This document shows, one piece after another, positions 1 to 11,351 of a stretch of 64,000 nt of DNA. The notes beneath the pieces were generated by a model that searched no databases, was not told the DNA's origin, and was given only the letters and a program-made list of their open reading frames with translations. The DNA lies in the NCBI GenBank assembly GCA_023362775.1, contig JALMGJ010000001.1, positions 62,974,501-63,038,500 of the forward strand, in the 5' to 3' direction. Source of the DNA: Charina bottae. Its lineage: Eukaryota > Chordata > Lepidosauria > Squamata > Charinaidae. A program made the position numbers and the translations under genes. The number at the start of each line of letters is the position of its first letter. Position 1 is the first letter of the stretch.

Positions 1-1239
1 TAGCCCCACCAATTGGACCTAAGGGCTACGTAGTTCGGTATTCTGTCTGGGGAAAAGAGTAAAACTTACTGAACATTTGTAACATTTGTACTTTCATTTT
101 CATTCATGTTCATTTCTCTTCTGCTTCTCTCTTTCATTAAAAGCCCAATTTGATTAGTCTTCAACAAATGCCTTCCTTCCTTCCTTCCTTCCTTCCTTCC
201 TTCCTTCCTTCCTTCCTTCCTTCCTTCCTTCCTTCCTTCCTTCCATTTGATGATGCCATTCTCCCTACAAGCATATGGATCCTTTCCTTTCAAGAGCCTT
301 GTTTGGCCAGGTGAGCATCTGTTGCTTAGCGCTATTATGAATGGGCAGCAATAACTCAGATAAAGTAAGCTTAAGACAACAGCTTAACGACTTCCACACA
401 AGAACACATTCATTTTTCCTTATCTAGCTCCACCTCCTGTGTTTATCCTTTTGATTCCATACGCAAGCACAGTTTTCCCATTTGAGTCCTGAGATCCATC
501 CTTTTCATCTGGATCCCCAGTGAAGCAGTCTTTTGATTATACCATCTTCTCAAAAAGAGAAACTCTGGCCGTGTTTGGATTTCATTTTTCAGTTTCAGAA
601 CAGCGTTTTCCTATGTTCAGAACTGTGCTAAACCACTGTTAGAATCCAGCAATTTAAGATCATTTTAGAACCAAAGAATATTAAAATACTCTGGGAATGG
701 GACCATGTTCCCAAGCTTCACATCAAAACCTTGATAGGGATGCAAATGTATGAAAGAAACTCTTCCAAATGGCTGTCTTTTCTTTTGTTGAAATAGCGTT
801 TTGAAAATAAATAAATACTATTAGATGACTACAGAAATATGAGCAGAGGCCAGTCCACCAGAAAGTTTGAATGGGGTTTGCATTTTAACAGGGGTTTCAA
901 AGGTTAGCATAGAACTTGCCAGCATATTATGCCATCTATAATAAGAACACTCTCCTAGAAACAGAATATCTCTAACCATTTATGGTAACTGTACAAAACA
1001 GAGGTTTATAAAGCCACTCAGACAAGCTACTCCACAGTATCTTCCCTTGGTTCTACCCCTAAATTCCTCTCACCACTTCTTAGTATTGGTCTGGATATAT
1101 TAACCCATCCTGTAACCCAGGATAGCTAAATGGAACCTCCATGTTCAAAGGAGATTTCAACACCAGATGCAGCAGACTGAAAGGAAGGAAATACTCTAGC
1201 TCTCATGGCTTATTTGCTGCTGAAAATGGAATAGAATTA
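1..1239. other. Unassigned intergenic DNA with a (CCTT)n microsatellite
   Basis: No gene, RNA or recognisable transposon is visible apart from the tetranucleotide repeat listed separately. Short open frames here are broken by stops and show no protein family I recognise. Confidence 0.6.
171..244. repeat. (CCTT)n microsatellite
   Basis: About 18 uninterrupted CCTT units over 74 bp. On the minus strand the repeat yields an artificial Lys-Glu-Gly-Arg open frame, which is not a gene. Confidence 0.98.
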
Positions 1240-1520
1240 GAACAGGAGTAGATAATCTTCTGGATGATTGCTTCCAGGTCCAATTCAAGGTTCTGATTTT
1301 AACTTGTAAAGCCCTTCATGGCATCAGACCGGGTTATTTGAGGAACCGCCTCTCCCCAATGACATCAACCCCCTCCCCCAATTAGATCTAGCAGAGAAGG
1401 CATGCTGAGAGTACCAGCTACATCTGGAGAGCCACTGGTTCCTCATCCCAGCTGCAGAAACTCAAGATAACTTTTTCAATCTACTCAGACCACCATGTGG
1501 GAACAACAAAGGCTTCTAAT
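1240..1520 (+). mobile_element. L2/CR1-group LINE remnant, C-terminal coding part
   Basis: A decayed non-LTR retrotransposon fragment. Around 1274-1356 the plus strand translates to FQVQFKVLILTCKALHG followed by RPGYLRNRLS. That block is typical of the end of the L2/CR1 reverse-transcriptase ORF, where a helix-rich stretch reads roughly 'KaLhG.gP.YL...L'. Downstream frames contain stops. No TSD was found, so the borders are approximate. Confidence 0.7.
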
Positions 1521-1562
1521 AAAGAGTTGCATCCAATCCTATATAGTAATTTTGATATTTCA

Positions 1563-1789
1563 AGATATTGGAACCAAGAGACACTTTGGTCTAGTGGTTC
1601 AGGTGCTGGGCTAGAAACCAGGAGTCTGAGAGTTCTAGTCCCGCCTGAGGCATGAAAGCCATCTGGGTGACCTTGGGCCAGTCACTCTCATGGGAAAATA
1701 GGAGGAGGAAGGAGTATTAGATATGTTCGCCGCTTTGATTTATTTATAAAAATAATAAAGGCGGGATAAAAATTAAATAAATAAATAAA
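1563..1789 (+). mobile_element. tRNA-derived CORE (MIR-like) SINE with LINE-type AAAT tail
   Basis: The head has a tRNA-like A box (tggtctagtggtt) and a B box around gttctagtcccgcc. A MIR-like core follows (gtgaccttgggccagtcac), and the tail is ggcgggataaaaatt plus AAAT units. An 8-bp TSD, atatttca, lies at 1555-1562 and 1790-1797. Part of the usual core after the CAC run is missing compared with the copy at 41.3 kb. The tail resembles the L2/CR1 LINE 3' end, so L2/CR1 machinery probably moved it. Confidence 0.9.
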
Positions 1790-1797
1790 ATATTTCA

Positions 1798-2867
1798 GAG
1801 ACATCTTTTCCTGGTAGATTCTTTTCCCATTTTTTGCTTGAATTCTTCATCTCATGAAGATGAGATGAAATATTCTAGCTATATTTTTCTTACCTTCATG
1901 TAAGTTAAGAAGAATATAGTTAGAAGTAAGGCATTACTATTTTAACCCTGTGTAGCAGCTTCTTATATATTTGCTTAATTATTTCAATCATTATCTGCCA
2001 GAAGGTCTATAGCATGTACATTTTTGAGGTGGGTGGCATTTGTTTTTATTGTTGAATTGAGTTTGGGGTATTCACAGCTGCTGCACATATTAACAATCAT
2101 CTTAATTTACTTTGTTATCAGTTTTAGTATGCTATATATTGCCTTGATCTATGAATAGATATCATTCAAACCAAATACTTTTAGGGAGATAAATACACAA
2201 AGGAGAAAATGTGAAAATTAGCACAGGAAGAAAAAGTAGTTGATTTCTCATTACTTTTGTTCTGTATAATTTTTTTACATGAATAATATCCAGATGAATA
2301 AAAATCAGATGAGCTGCTCCTTTCCCAAGCTAGTAAAATCAGTACAGGTTGCCAGTTGATCTGATCTTGGCTTAAGTTTGATCAACAAAATCAAAACTGA
2401 TCTGTGCTACTGGAAGGGCCAGAGATCAGTCTAATTTCCACTCCTTGAAATTTGAGAAGATAATGCAAGGATGACCAAGAGAGATCCTTCCTTAGAATTA
2501 AAATAACATTTTACACATGGAATGATATGTCTGCCTCCAAGGACAAATGCTGCTCACATAATGATTCTAAATAAAGCTGAAGAGGTAATTATCAAATAGG
2601 CTGAGGTTATGTCAATGCAAGTTTCTTTCTCTATGCAAATCACAGCATAAACATTTCAATAGGGAAAAGACCCAAAGAAGAGCCTTATTTACTGGTTTGG
2701 GCAAAGCTTCAACTAATAAGCAAATGCCTGGAAAATTATTCAAAAGAAAAATAGTAAATGTGCAAGACTGGAGTACATTTTATTGCCTTATTGATATTTA
2801 TGTGATCAGCAAAGTACATCAATTTAATGACATTTTCTCAGTAGCATCTAATGAAATATATAATCAT
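1798..2867. other. Unassigned intergenic DNA
   Basis: AT-rich single-copy-looking sequence without a recognisable gene or element. The 77-aa open frame at 2697-2930 runs into the RTE fragment and is treated as chance. Confidence 0.6.
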
Positions 2868-2880
2868 ATTAAGTTCAATG

Positions 2881-3060
2881 GTGGAAGGCAAAAGGAAGAG
2901 GGACTGACCAAGGGCATGATGGATGGATGATATTCTGGAGGTGACGGACTCGACCGTGGGGGAGCTGTGGATGGCAACAGCTGACAGGAAGCTCTGGTGT
3001 GGGCTGGTCCATGAAGTCATGAAGAGTCAGAAGTGACTGAATGAATAAACAACAACAAAA
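2881..3060 (+). mobile_element. RTE LINE (second subfamily), 180-bp 3' fragment
   Basis: The sequence matches, strand-reversed, the 3' end of the element at 19.6-21.7 kb, including the block translating to DDILEVTD and the end gaagagtcagaagtgactga followed by an ACAAC-rich tail. A 13-bp TSD with one mismatch flanks it: attaagttcaatg at 2868-2880 and attatgttcaatg at 3061-3073. It is a severely 5'-truncated insertion that encodes only the RTE C-terminus. Confidence 0.88.
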
Positions 3061-3453
3061 ATTATGTTCAATGTTCATATCTCTAGCCAAGGAAGTTTAA
3101 CAACAAGGAAACTCCAAAGGTAGTTAGAACAGATCACACACTTATCAGGTGATGTGGATGAAAAGGAGCAGCTAGAACCAAGATTTCACTTTAATATTCT
3201 CTTTTTTTATATATAAGAATTTTATTAAGTTTCAAGCAAAGATAAAAGCTACAGAAAAACAAAAAACTAGAAAGAAAAAAAAAGAAAAAACTAAAAAAGT
3301 GTGGAAACACAAGAGACATTTTTTAAAAAATTAGAAAAAGAGGTGACTTCCGACTTTTAACAGCAAGGATATACAACAATTTTCCATAATCAATCCCTTA
3401 CTCTTTATTAAACCAAAATCATATTATTTCTATAAATCATTCCATTGGCAGAT

Positions 3454-3457
3454 TATT

Positions 3458-3492
<35 letters not shown>

Positions 3493-3570
3493 TAATTCGA
3501 TTTATATCACCGCTCCATCTCCCCCAAGGGGGACTCTGGGTGATTATAAAAATCACTAAATACAGTTGCT
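3454..3570 (-). mobile_element. L2/CR1-type LINE 3' tail
   Basis: Reversed, this reads gagtccccttgggggagatg, then a cggtgatataaat segment, then a run of AAAT units. The same terminal module recurs at 12.4/14.0, 17.2, 37.0, 39.0 and 44.4 kb. At 12.1-14.0 kb it is attached to an L2/CR1 C-terminal coding remnant, which identifies the family. This copy holds only the extreme 3' end. Confidence 0.8.
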
Positions 3571-3600
3571 CCCTCCCCTTACTGTATATTAATATATACT

Positions 3601-3640
3601 GTATGTATGTATAGGTATAGGTATAGGTATACACACACAT

Positions 3641-3713
<73 letters not shown>

Positions 3714-3728
3714 CACATACACACACAC
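3601..3728. repeat. (ATACAT)n hexamer microsatellite
   Basis: Tandem ATACAT units flanked by TATAGG and CA-rich variant units. The minus strand yields an artificial Val-Tyr repeat frame that is not a gene. Confidence 0.97.
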
Positions 3729-3959
3729 CTCCTAATCAACTTCCCCCCCAAAGATAACATTTATTTAATTACTTCCTTCCTACTACTATTCTATACATTC
3801 CTTTTTCCTATAATAAAGATCAAACTAAAAAAAACATATACAATTTAATAATCTTAATCATATTAAACCCAAAACCAAATATTTTTATTATACCTTAATA
3901 ATCTTAATCCAAATTATTAAAGATAAATGAAGTGAATCAAAAAGAATATTTGTAGCTCA

Positions 3960-4663
3960 GAAACTACTAATAGACTGTTACAACCACATGCCATCACCGT
4001 AGCACATAAACCAACCAAAACTCTTCAGAACATCTTAAGTAACCCAAAAGACCCAGTAGCCCAAGAAGAAAAAACAGGAGTTATCTACAACATGCAGTGT
4101 AAGGACTGTAGCAGCTACTATGTAGGACAGACAGGGAGAAGACTAGCAGAGCGCATCCACGAACACCAACTAGCAGTTAGAAGACACAATGAAAACTCCT
4201 TAATCTCACAACACATGGACAGACTCAACCATACTTTCAACTGGGAAACTGAGCATCTTAAACCAAGCCAAATCCAAAAACACTTCCTGGAAGCTTGGCA
4301 CTCAGACAAAGCAGCCATCAACAGACACATAGAGGTAAACAACATTTACATACCATTCATAAGAGACAATAGAAAATTTACATACCATTCATAAGAGACA
4401 ATAGAAAAGCCAGAAGACCAGAACACCTCCTTGCCAGCAATCAACACCCAGATATGCAAAGATTAACACCAGGATTAGCACCAGGGGAACAACCAAACAG
4501 CACAATATACCCTAATCAAGGAACTATTGACTCAGTCAATCAACCAAGGAGCAAACAACAGCCCAATCAAGGAACTCCTAAGGAGAGAACACCTCCACCA
4601 GCACAAGCAGGACAAGCCATGGTATATAAACAGAGAGCAATTCCCACTCCCTTTTCGCACTGA
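3960..4663 (+). pseudogene. PLE GIY-YIG endonuclease fragment, frame broken by a 32-bp duplication
   Basis: PLEs encode one protein, a reverse transcriptase followed by a GIY-YIG endonuclease. Only the C-terminal part is present. The open frame from 3960 includes the block KTLQNILSNPKDPVAQ, the GIY-equivalent VIYNMQCKDC, and YYVGQTGRRLAERIHEHQ with the YIG-equivalent YVG and the conserved arginine. A 32-bp tandem duplication (4345-4408) shifts the frame, so reading ends at 4394. In the shifted frame the protein continues through a Pro/Gln-rich tail to a stop at 4661-4663. The product would be non-functional as it stands. Confidence 0.88.
4345..4408. repeat. 32-bp tandem duplication inside the PLE ORF
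   Basis: Two copies of the unit beginning tttacataccattcataaga, at 4345-4376 and 4377-4408. The 32-bp length is not a multiple of three and shifts the nuclease frame. Confidence 0.97.
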
Positions 4664-4698
4664 AGATATTGCCTAGCCTGGCAATGAAACTTCTGCAA
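4655..4698 (+). ncRNA. Hammerhead ribozyme-like motif, PLE family A
   Basis: The core CTGAAGA (4660-4666) matches CUGANGA and is followed by stem II, ATTGCC/GGCAAT (6 perfect pairs), then GAAA (4686-4689). Stem III is minimal, and UUC precedes the predicted cleavage site between 4693 and 4694. Stem I is GCA (4657-4659) with TGC (4694-4696). Minimal type I hammerheads are established in PLEs. A TATA-like box ends 30 nt upstream. Cleavage activity has not been tested. Confidence 0.72.
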
Positions 4699-5127
4699 GA
4701 AAACAACAAGGCTCAGAGAGCACCAAGGACTCCACAGTTCAACCCTGAGCTACAAATATTCTCTTCAGTTGATATACAAGTGTGCATGCAGTTTTCTTGA
4801 CAACAATACAGAAATGATTTGTCCTTGTCTTCTTCTGGATTTGATTTTGGAGTTGAACTCCTCATAAGTAATTTTGTTTCCCCCATGCCTTGGAGGCCTC
4901 ACCTGCCCTCAACCCTGTTTTGACTTGCTGTGAGGTTCACCTCTCCTTGTTTGACCTGATTGGGAAGGATGACCCTATAAGAAAGACAGCTGGCATCGTT
5001 CTCAGGGTAATTGAAGTGATTGAGTTCCCACACTATGTGAAGGTGGTAATCCCCTGAAAGAGATAGGAATTTCTTAATCAGATCATATGCAGCTCCTAGA
5101 ATGATTCAGCTGTAGGTGTTTTAGTGT

Positions 5128-5165
5128 AGTGTGTGTGTGTGGGGGGGGAGAGATGGGGGGAAAGG
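5128..5165. repeat. (GT)n and G-run low-complexity stretch
   Basis: A short GT repeat followed by an eight-G run and a further G run inside the L1-bounded interval. Confidence 0.85.
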
Positions 5166-6030
5166 AAAGAAGGAGGGGGAGAACAGTTTAGAAGTGAGTG
5201 AGGCTTTCCACAATGTCCTGAATGCCTTGCATAAAAACTTGGTTGGAATCAGAAAGAATCTGTTAAAATCTTAGTGGAAGTCAGAGGAAGTCTGTTTAAA
5301 ATCCTCCATATCTCAAGCAGTAGATTATGGCACCCCCTAGAAGCTTAACCAGAGAAAATCAAAGATATGAAAGAAGTGCGGAATGTGTTTATATAAGCGA
5401 AAGTGAGATATGCAGACAATTCCCCAGGGAAAGTAGAAGCAGGAAACTAAAAGTTCAAAACAGCCTATTCAACATGTAGGAAAATGCTAATATCTTCAAA
5501 GTTAGTACAAAAATAATAACAGGGAGACAATTATTTACTCTCAATCCACCTTAATATTTGGATGGAAAACAAAGTCCAAAACTTAAAAAGAATGATTTTT
5601 AAAAAAAATTAATCCCAAAAATAACAATAAGCACCAAGAGAGCCCGCTTCTCCTTGCTGTAGAAAGCCTCTCTTAGGGTACGCTTACTTAAAAAATATAT
5701 AAATTGGGTGATTTAGAAATGGGGTGGCCAGTCTTAGTGTCCCTTTAAGGCTACAGTGCGGCTTGGAAAATGGTGACATCCCAGCCTCCTGGCTAGCTCT
5801 TACCAGTCGAACACGAATGCTGTTTGCGATCTTCTGGCTGCAAGCAGCCGTCCGGGCAGATGGGGTGATTCCAGTTGTTTTCCTTTTTCTGGAAAAATAC
5901 TCCTGGGCTTCAGGAAAAACCTGCCTGAGCCCAAGAAAACTGCCACATTGTCAGTTCTGCCCGCTGAGTCCATGGGCACAGCTGTTCAGTCCGCCATGTC
6001 CCCACCGGAAGTCTTCACTTTAATATTCTC

Positions 6031-8116
6031 AAAAATAAACCTCTTCTTTGGAATGCCTCCAACTGGGGTGACTTCATCTTCACTTTTCAAAGAGTAGTTT
6101 TAGTTTGACAGACAGGGGATATAACAGATATTTTTGTTTGTTTGTTTCTTTGCTGCTGTATCAGATATCTTTATTTTATTAGATTGTAATTCACATTAAT
6201 TATTATTTTTCTATTCATATGTGTAGTAGTTTTTAACCATAGTCTGACAGAATGTAGATACCCAAGTGTTTCAGATACATTCTATTCTGAAAAATGTGCT
6301 TAAGCATGTTTATAGGCATCGATTTGCATATTAATGGCCTAGTGTTATAGATCAAGCCACTGTGTCTAAACATCCATTCCATCATACCTGAATCTATGAC
6401 ATCTCTTATTTGATAGTTTGTTAGTAGTGATATGGATTTAGAATACAGGCAGGTGATTCTTCTTGTTTTGAAAATACCTACATGTCCTTTTCCATGGATG
6501 GCTAATGAGAAAATCAAAATTTCTGCTGCTTAGCATTCACAGTGATGTTTCTGATAGAAACCAATCTCTCCACTAAACGCCTGATAAAGACTCGTAGAAA
6601 AGGGGACACTATTGTTCTATGTGAATTCTCTGAACAGACTTTTTTTTCATAAAGCCTTTTCAAAGGTTTCCTTTCAATCATGTCATCCCCAGGTTCTTCC
6701 TTCCCTACTGCCTAGCACAGTTGGGGCTGGATGGTTTCTTGACCCTACCTAACTACCCCCACCCTCGCTTCCTTTTTATTACCCCCTTTGTACCCTAGCA
6801 AGCTTTATATCATCAGTATCTATTTCTATACCATTTTCCATCAAAGTGTTTTGGGACTATGTAAAGTGAACAAAATCAAACCCAACACAGATCCATATGT
6901 AACACCTTCTTCATTTGACCCATAGACCCCATTGATGAATTTCTTTCTGATATTGCCATCCCAGCTGGATCTTTACATCTGCGGAGGTAGATCAACCCCA
7001 CACTATCCCTGCTGACCTTGGGAAATCATCTTTTGTCTGATATGCTTTCAGAAGGATTACCAAAGGCCAGAAATCATATCAGTAACTGTCCCTTTTCAAC
7101 CTTCGACTTAACTTTAAAAAAAAAATCCCGCAGGTTTGTAGTCTCAACCTCCTCTGTGAAGATAGTTTTTATTATTAATATTATTTCATTAAATGTGAAG
7201 CCAGTATTGTTTCTACTCCTCCCACTTGGTTTCCAATGTGCTTTTGATTCTTACTGCCTACAATGTGTTTCTTGTATCTTTTCTGTACAGTGAAATCTTC
7301 ATTTTTCTGGACATCTCTAACAAGGATCCTTGATGTGGCTACATCTTATGTGCCCACTGATTAATGATATTGTGCCTGTGGTCATTCTGTCCTTCTCAGA
7401 TGTTATTTTCAATGAATAACATATTTCACAATTCACAGGGCATCCAACTTATGATATGGAATAAGGACTTTAGCTTATTTTTAACTGCAGTCAAGACTCA
7501 TACATTTTTCAATTACTATACCATTTATGAAAGTACTCACATTTTCTTTATAGAAAAATACCCATTCTTTATTCAACCTTCAGACTGCATGTGTATATGA
7601 ATAATATTCTTCTTTGTGTCTGTATGGGTGAATGTGTGTGTGTGTAAATATATGATTTATTTTGAAAGAACTTGTGGAATACCAAATACTGTACTCCCAT
7701 ATCTACAGACAGCATGATAGTCTAAATGGCCACTTTGCATCCAGTCTGATTAATGAGATTAGTATATCCTTAGATATTTTAATTTGTTGATTGCCTAGTT
7801 TGGCATAGTCATGTTTTCCTTCAGTATTTCCCTTTTGAGTTCCTCCCTTGAGAAATGCATGCTTTATCTCTAGCATCTGTCCACAACTATCCTCCTCGGA
7901 GAACACAAAGGCAAAACATTATTTTAGCATTTTCCAGCAATGCTTATGTATCCATTCTTTCAATAAATTATCTCAGCCATCTTTAGTAGCCTTCTGATTC
8001 TGTACATTCATCTCTTCCTTTTCTAGTGGCATACTTGGGAGGAAAAAAGTCATTGTAACCTTCTATGGTGTCTCCTCATTTCATCATGCATTTTGCCTTT
8101 TTTTACTATGTTAATG
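6031..8116. other. Unassigned intergenic DNA
   Basis: About 2.1 kb without a recognisable gene or transposon. Several frames of 60-94 codons exist on both strands, but none resembles a known domain and base composition is uniformly AT-rich. Confidence 0.55.
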
Positions 8117-8125
8117 TTTATTCAT

Positions 8126-11081
8126 GGTCCACTGGAGGAGGGAATGGCAAACCACTCCAGTATCCTTGCCAAGAAAACCCATGGACAGTATCAAAAGGCT
8201 AAAAGATATGACGCCGGAAGATGAGCCCCTCAGGTAGGAAGGTGTCCAAAATGCTACTGGGGAAGAGCGGAGGGCAATTCCGAGTAGCTCCAGAAAGAGT
8301 GAAGCGGCTGGGCCAAAGCTGAAAGGACGCTCAGTTGTGGATGTGTCTGGAAGTGGAAGGAAAGTCCGATGCTGTAAAGAACAATATTGCATAGGAACCT
8401 GGAATGTAAGATCTATGAATCAAGGTAAGCTGGATGTGGTCAAACATGAGATGACAAGATTGAACATCGACATCTTGGGAATCAGCGAACTAAAATGGAC
8501 AGGAATGGGCGAATTTAATTCAGATGACCATTATATATACTACTGTGGGCAAGAATCCCTTAGAAGAAATGGAGTAGCTCTCATAGTCAATAAAAGAGTG
8601 GGAAAGGCAGTACTGGGGTACAACCTCAAAAACGACAGAATGACCTCAGTTCGAATCCAAGGCAAACCATTCAACATCACAGTGATCCAAGTCTATGCCC
8701 CAACCACTGACGCCGAAGAAGCTGAAGTTGACCGGTTCTATGAAGACCTACAACACCTTCTAGAACTAACACCAAAAAAAGATGTCCTTTTCATCATAGG
8801 GGACTGGAATGCTAAAGTAGGAAGTCAACTACTTTACACATGGACATCACCAGATGGTCAATACCGAAATCAGATTGATTATATACTTTGCAGCCAAAGA
8901 TGGAGAAGCTCTATACAATCAGCAAAAACAAGACCTGGAGCTGACTGTGGCTCAGATCATGAGCTTCTTATCGCAAAATTTAGGCTTAAATTGAAGAACG
9001 TAGAGAAAACCACTAGGCCACTCAGGTATGACCTAAATCATATCCCTTATGAATATACAGTGGAGGTGAGGAATAGATTTAAAGGATTATATCTAGTGGA
9101 CAGAGTGCCTGAAGAACTATGGATGGAGGTTCGTAACATTGTACAGGAGGCAGCAACTAAAACCATCCCAAAGAAAAAGAAATGCAAGAAAGCAAAGTGG
9201 CTGTCTGATGAGGCTTTACAAATAGCTGAGGAAAGAAGGGAAGCAAAAGTCAAGGGAGAAAGGGAAAGATATAACCAACTGAATGCAGATTTCCAGAGAA
9301 TAGCAAGGAGAGATAAGAAGGCCCTCTTAAATGAACAATGCAAAGAAATCAAGGAAAACAATAGAATGGGGAAGACTAGAGATCTCTTCAAGAAAATCAG
9401 AGATATCAAGGGAATGTTTTGTGCAAAGATGGGCATGATAAAGGACAAAAAAGGCAGGGACCTAACAGAAGCAGAAGAGATTAAGAAGAGGTGGCAAGAA
9501 TACACAGAAGAACTATACAAGAAAGATCTTAATGTCCCTGATAAATACGATGGTGTGGTCACTGACCTTGAGCTGGACATCCAAGAGAGTGAAGTCAAGT
9601 GGGCCTTAGGAAGCATTACTAACAACAAAGCTAGTGGAGAAGACAGTATCCCAGCTGAGCTATTTAAAATCCTAAAAGATGATGCTGTTAAAGTGCTGCA
9701 CTCAATATGCCAACAACAGTGGCCACAGGATTGAAAAAGGTCAGTTTACGTTCCAATTCCGAAGAAGGGCAGTGCCAAAGAATGTTCAAACTACCGTACA
9801 ATTGCGCTCATTTCACATGCTAGCAAGGTTATGCTCAAAATCCTGCAAGCTAGGCTTCAGCAGTATGTGAACCGAGAACTACCAGAAGTGCAAGCTGGGT
9901 TTTGAAGAGGCAGAGGAACTAGAGATCAGATTGCCAACATTTGCTGGATCATGGAAAAAGCAAGAGAGTTCCAGAAAAACATCTACTTCTGCTTCATTGA
10001 CTACGCTAAAGCCTTTGATTGTGTGGATCACAACAAACTGTGGCAAATTCTTAAAGAGATGGGAGTACCAGACCACCTTACCTGTCTCCTGAGAAACCTG
10101 TATGCGGGTCAAGAAGCAACAGTTAGAACCAGTCATGGAACAACCGATTGGTTCAAAATTGGGAAAGGAGTACGACAAAGCTGTATATTATCACCCTGCT
10201 TATTTAACTTATATGCAGAGTACATCATGAGAAATGCCGGGTTGGATGAATCACAAGCCGGAGTTAAGATTGCCAGGAGAAATATCAACAACCTCAGATA
10301 TGCAGACAATACCACCCTAATGGCAGAAAGTGAAGAGGAACTAAAGAGCCACTTGATGAGGGTGAAAGAGGAGAGTGCAAAAGCTGGCTTGAAACTCAAC
10401 ATTAAAAACACTCAGATCATGGCATCTGGTCCCATCACTTCCTGGCAAATAGAAGGGGAAGAAATGGAAGCAGTGACAGATTTTATTTTCTTGGGCTCCA
10501 AGATCACCGCAGATGCTGACTGCAGCCATGAAATTAAAAGACGCTTGCTCCTTGGGAGGAAAGCTATGGCAAACCTAGACAGCATATTAAAAAGCAGAGA
10601 CATCACCTTGCCGACAAAGTTCCGTATAGTTAAAGCTATGGTTTTTCCAGGAGTAATGTATGGCTGTGAGAGTTGGACCATAAGGAAGGCTGAGCGCCGA
10701 AGAATTGATGCTTTTGAACTGTGGTGCTGGAGAAGACTCTTAAGAGTCCCTTGGACTGCAAGGAGGTCAAATCAGTCAGTCCTAGAGGAAATCAACCCTG
10801 ACTGCTCATTGGAAGGACAGATAGTGAAGCTGAAGCTCAAATACTTTGGCCACCTAATGCGAAGAGAGGACTCACTGGAAAAGACCCTGATGCTGGGAAA
10901 GACTGAAGGCAAAAGGATAAGGGGACGGCAGAGGATGAGATGGTTAGATAGCATCACCGATGTAACGAACATGAATTTGAGTAAACTCCGGGAGACAGTG
11001 GAGGACAGGAAGGCCTGGCGTGCTATGGTCCATGAGGTCACGAAGAGTCGGACACGACTAAACGACTGAACAACAACAATC
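8126..11081 (+). mobile_element. Bov-B (RTE) LINE copy 1, nearly full length
   Basis: A 9-bp TSD, tttattcat, lies at 8117-8125 and 11082-11090, so the insertion is delimited exactly. The element has a short 5' UTR, one ORF with endonuclease and reverse transcriptase domains, and the Bov-B 3' end (gagtcggacacgactaaacg plus ACAAC units). It lacks roughly the first 110 bp present in copy 2. Bov-B is the RTE family known for horizontal transfer among squamates and mammals and for high copy number in squamates. Confidence 0.95.
8337..11069 (+). pseudogene. Bov-B ORF, endonuclease/reverse transcriptase, two stops and two in-frame deletions
   Basis: One reading frame spans the whole interval and is broken only by TGA at 9732-9734 (a TGG codon in copy 2) and TGA at 9903-9905 (CGA in copy 2). 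Domains in order are an APE-type endonuclease (GTWNVRSMNQG, GISELKWTGMGEF, GDWNAKV, SDHELL), a linker rich in Lys and Glu, and the RT (FCFIDYAKAFDCVDH with motif A Asp; GKGVRQSCILSPCLFNLY motif B; LRYADNTTLM motif C). Motif C reads YADN instead of YADD. Compared with copy 2, 126 bp are missing after 8826 and 15 bp near 9717, both in frame. It would not make an active protein. Confidence 0.93.
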
Positions 11082-11177
11082 TTTATTCATAACATCATTG
11101 GTTAATAAACTTAACTTGGGAATCATTCAAGTGTTCTACTGTACTTCTTTTTAGGAACAATTATATCTGTCCCCTTT

Positions 11178-11351
11178 AAATGCCTGGTTAATTTTCAGGT
11201 CCATCCATGCCATGGATTATTCTATAGAAGACTACAAGTAAAAAGAACATCTTTTTTCATAAATGACCCATAAATGCCTGGTTAATTTTCAGGTCCATCC
11301 ATGCCATGGAGAATTCTATAGAAGACTACAAGTAAAAAGAACATCTCTTAA
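11178..11351. repeat. Tandem duplication, period 94 bp
   Basis: A 75-bp block starting aaatgcctggttaattttca occurs at 11178 and again at 11272, nearly identical, separated by a short linker. It looks like a recent local duplication. Confidence 0.95.

Larger units (their letters stand above)
3951..4754 (+). mobile_element. Penelope-like element, family A, 5'-truncated
   Basis: The element keeps the C-terminal GIY-YIG nuclease region, a TATA-like box (tatataaa at 4623-4630), a hammerhead-like motif and the 3' end. The left edge, tgtagctcag (3951-3960), is the reverse complement of the right edge, ctgagctaca (4745-4754), a minimal 10-bp inverted arm. Both edges are flanked by AATATT (3945-3950 and 4755-4760), a possible 6-bp TSD. 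The insertion lies inside the L1 and is therefore younger. The reverse transcriptase domain is missing. Confidence 0.88.
3202..6013 (-). mobile_element. L1 LINE, internally reduced, with nested insertions
   Basis: An exact 17-bp TSD, ttcactttaatattctc, lies at 3185-3201 and 6014-6030. The minus-strand 3' end is the AT-rich stretch at 3202-3450, with a T run on the plus strand as the A tail. The minus-strand 5' end at 5640-6013 is GC-rich, reads GACTTCCGGTGGGGACATGG and looks like an L1 5' UTR. I saw no ORF2 sequence, so most of the coding region is lost. A LINE tail (3.45 kb), a hexamer microsatellite (3.6 kb) and a PLE (3.95-4.75 kb) lie inside. The assignment to L1 rests on UTR character plus TSD length, not on a coding domain. 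Confidence 0.7.

Noticed and set aside
66..293. 75-codon minus-strand frame with a repeated Lys-Glu-Gly-Arg unit
   Set aside because: It is the translation of the CCTT microsatellite.
3482..3760. 92-codon minus-strand frame with Val-Tyr repeats
   Set aside because: It is produced by the hexamer microsatellite and a LINE tail.
9047..9628. 193-codon minus-strand frame rich in Ser and Leu (also at 26735-27316)
   Set aside because: It is the antisense shadow of the Lys/Glu-rich Bov-B linker; it recurs wherever Bov-B does.
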